Shown in pieces: positions 62,888 to 64,000 of a DNA stretch of 64,000 bases. This stretch comes from Cognatundibacterium squillarum (GTDB taxonomy: Bacteria > Pseudomonadota > Gammaproteobacteria > Burkholderiales > Burkholderiaceae_D). The notes under the pieces are model-generated. The model worked only from the letters and a program-made list of their open reading frames with translations, searched no databases and was not told the DNA's origin. The number at the start of each line of letters is the position of its first letter. The first letter of the stretch is position 1. Location: contig NZ_BMYU01000001.1 in assembly GCF_014652435.1 (NCBI RefSeq), positions 620,001 to 684,000 on the forward strand, given 5' to 3'. The position numbers and the translations under genes were made by a program.

Positions 62888-64000
62888 TTATCGGCGGCGG
62901 ATCTGGCTGATGTCGCGTACTGCGCCACGGTCGGCAGAGGTAGCCAGCGCGGCGTAGGCTTGCAGTGCTTGCGAGACATAGCGTTCGCGGTTTTCCGGCT
63001 GCCATGCGGCATCGCCACGGGCTTCCATCGCGGCACGACGCGCTGCCAGTTCTTCATCGCTGATACGCAGCTGAATGGTACGAGCAGGAATGTCGATGTC
63101 GATCATGTCACCTTCCTGCACCAGACCAATCGCACCGCCTTCGGCCGCTTCCGGTGAGGCATGACCGATTACCAGACCGGAAGAACCGCCGGAAAAACGA
63201 CCATCAGTGAACAAGGCGCAGGCTTTGCCCAGACCCTTTGATTTGATGTACGAGGTCGGATACAGCATTTCCTGCATACCCGGGCCGCCTTTCGGGCCTT
63301 CGTAGCGAATAATGACCACATCGCCTTCATGCACGGTATCACCGAGAATGCCCGCGACTGCATCGTCCTGACTTTCGAAGACACGCGCTTTGCCGCTGAA
63401 TTTCAGAATACTTTCATCCACACCGGCAGTTTTTACGATACAGCCTTTTTCAGCCAGATTGCCGTACAGCACAGCAAGTCCGCCATCCTGCGAATACGCA
63501 TGGGCGCGGTCGCGGATGCAACCGTTTTCGCGGTCGGTATCGGCGCTGTCGAAACGCTTATCCTGCGAGAAAGCTTCCTGCGTCGGCACGCCGCCCGGTG
63601 CAGCGCGGTAAAAGTGTTTTACTGCTTCGTCGCCGGTCACCGTGATATCGTATTTCGCAATCGCCTCCGCCATGCTGGCGCTGTGCACAGTAGGACGGCT
63701 GGTGTCGATCAGACCTGCACGCGCGAGTTCGCCGAGAATCGACATAATGCCACCGGCGCGGTGTACATCTTCGATGTGGAATTTATCGGTCATCGGCGCA
63801 ACTTTGCACAGGCAAGGTACTTTGCGCGAGATGCGGTCGATGTCGGCCATGGTGAAATCCACACCGGCTTCATGCGCCGCTGCCAGCAAGTGAAGCACGG
63901 TATTGGTGGAACCACCCATCGCCACATCCAGCGCCATCGCGTTTTCAAAGGTTGCTTTGGTCGCAATCGAGCGTGGCAGAACGCTGGCATCGTCTTGTTC
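62888..64000 (-). CDS. ilvD: Dihydroxy-acid dehydratase, C-terminal part (5' cut by window)
   Basis: The frame is open to the last base, so the start lies outside; 370 of about 615 codons are present. [35 protein letters not shown] (a cluster Cys), [23 protein letters not shown] (the catalytic serine region) and [14 protein letters not shown] are typical of IlvD. Makes the 2-keto acids of valine and isoleucine. A paralogue of edd at 49579. The Met at 63935-63937 is internal, not the start. Confidence 0.95.
   Translation of the reverse strand, partial: EQDDASVLPRSIATKATFENAMALDVAMGGSTNTVLHLLAAAHEAGVDFTMADIDRISRKVPCLCKVAPMTDKFHIEDVHRAGGIMSILGELARAGLIDTSRPTVHSASMAEAIAKYDITVTGDEAVKHFYRAAPGGVPTQEAFSQDKRFDSADTDRENGCIRDRAHAYSQDGGLAVLYGNLAEKGCIVKTAGVDESILKFSGKARVFESQDDAVAGILGDTVHEGDVVIIRYEGPKGGPGMQEMLYPTSYIKSKGLGKACALFTDGRFSGGSSGLVIGHASPEAAEGGAIGLVQEGDMIDIDIPARTIQLRISDEELAARRAAMEARGDAAWQPENRERYVSQALQAYAALATSADRGAVRDISQIRRR

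Overview
The window reads as the chromosome of a betaproteobacterium, most like the Oxalobacteraceae. The evidence is the betaproteobacterial character of the housekeeping proteins (RpoD, Ppk1, PstS, Ppc), a zwf-pgl-hexR / edd-eda / pgi sugar block, and moderate GC by eye. No tRNA, rRNA, prophage, transposase or CRISPR array was seen. Both ends cut genes: a YeiH-type permease on the left and ilvD on the right.

Layout. Bases 1-1824 hold a permease end, a PilZ protein and an orphan Hpt protein. Bases 1844-15429 are a phosphate block: pstS-pstC-pstA-pstB-phoU-phoB-phoR on the minus strand, divergent ppk1-sixA, an LpxH-like phosphatase with an OlsB-like acyltransferase, an alanine/lysine-rich DNA-binding-type protein and a second, orphan pstS. 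Pho-box-like repeats lie before pstS, ppk1 and olsB, suggesting that phosphate uptake, polyphosphate and phosphorus-free membrane lipids are controlled together. Bases 16400-19850 hold a small-RNA candidate and rpoD with an unusually long N-terminal extension. Bases 20199-23745 carry a nicotinamide riboside kinase, PnuC and a TonB-dependent receptor. Bases 24012-35021 mix a receiver protein, maiA, an amidohydrolase, an M14 peptidase, an alpha/beta hydrolase islet, a membrane protein, a histidine-rich exported protein and an HDOD/GGDEF operon. Bases 35144-42925 hold OmpW with a lipase, a bufferin-type copper-binding peptide operon (bufA-bufB-bufC), an S4 protein, a bacteriohemerythrin and exported proteins. 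Bases 44202-54902 form the central-carbon block (ppc, pgi, eda, edd, zwf, pgl, hexR). The rest holds HDOD, YciI-like, TrmO-like, kinase-like, GNAT and ribA genes, two unknown exported proteins and ilvD.

The most unusual feature is a family of ten dispersed intergenic elements that no ordinary feature explains. Each has two copies of a 17-bp motif (about TRTGCAGAANNCCGCAT) in direct orientation. In seven elements (type A) the motif starts are exactly 65 bp apart around one conserved core, so every element is 82 bp. In three (type B) they are 86-87 bp apart around a different core. The 21-bp difference is two helical turns. Pairs of same-orientation elements bracket the unknown or accessory genes (29282-30568, 43253-43980, 59387-61078, 61710-62534). 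One bracket is a duplication of about 200 bp that also copies a terminator. This modular family and its link to gene islets is the best candidate for something undescribed.
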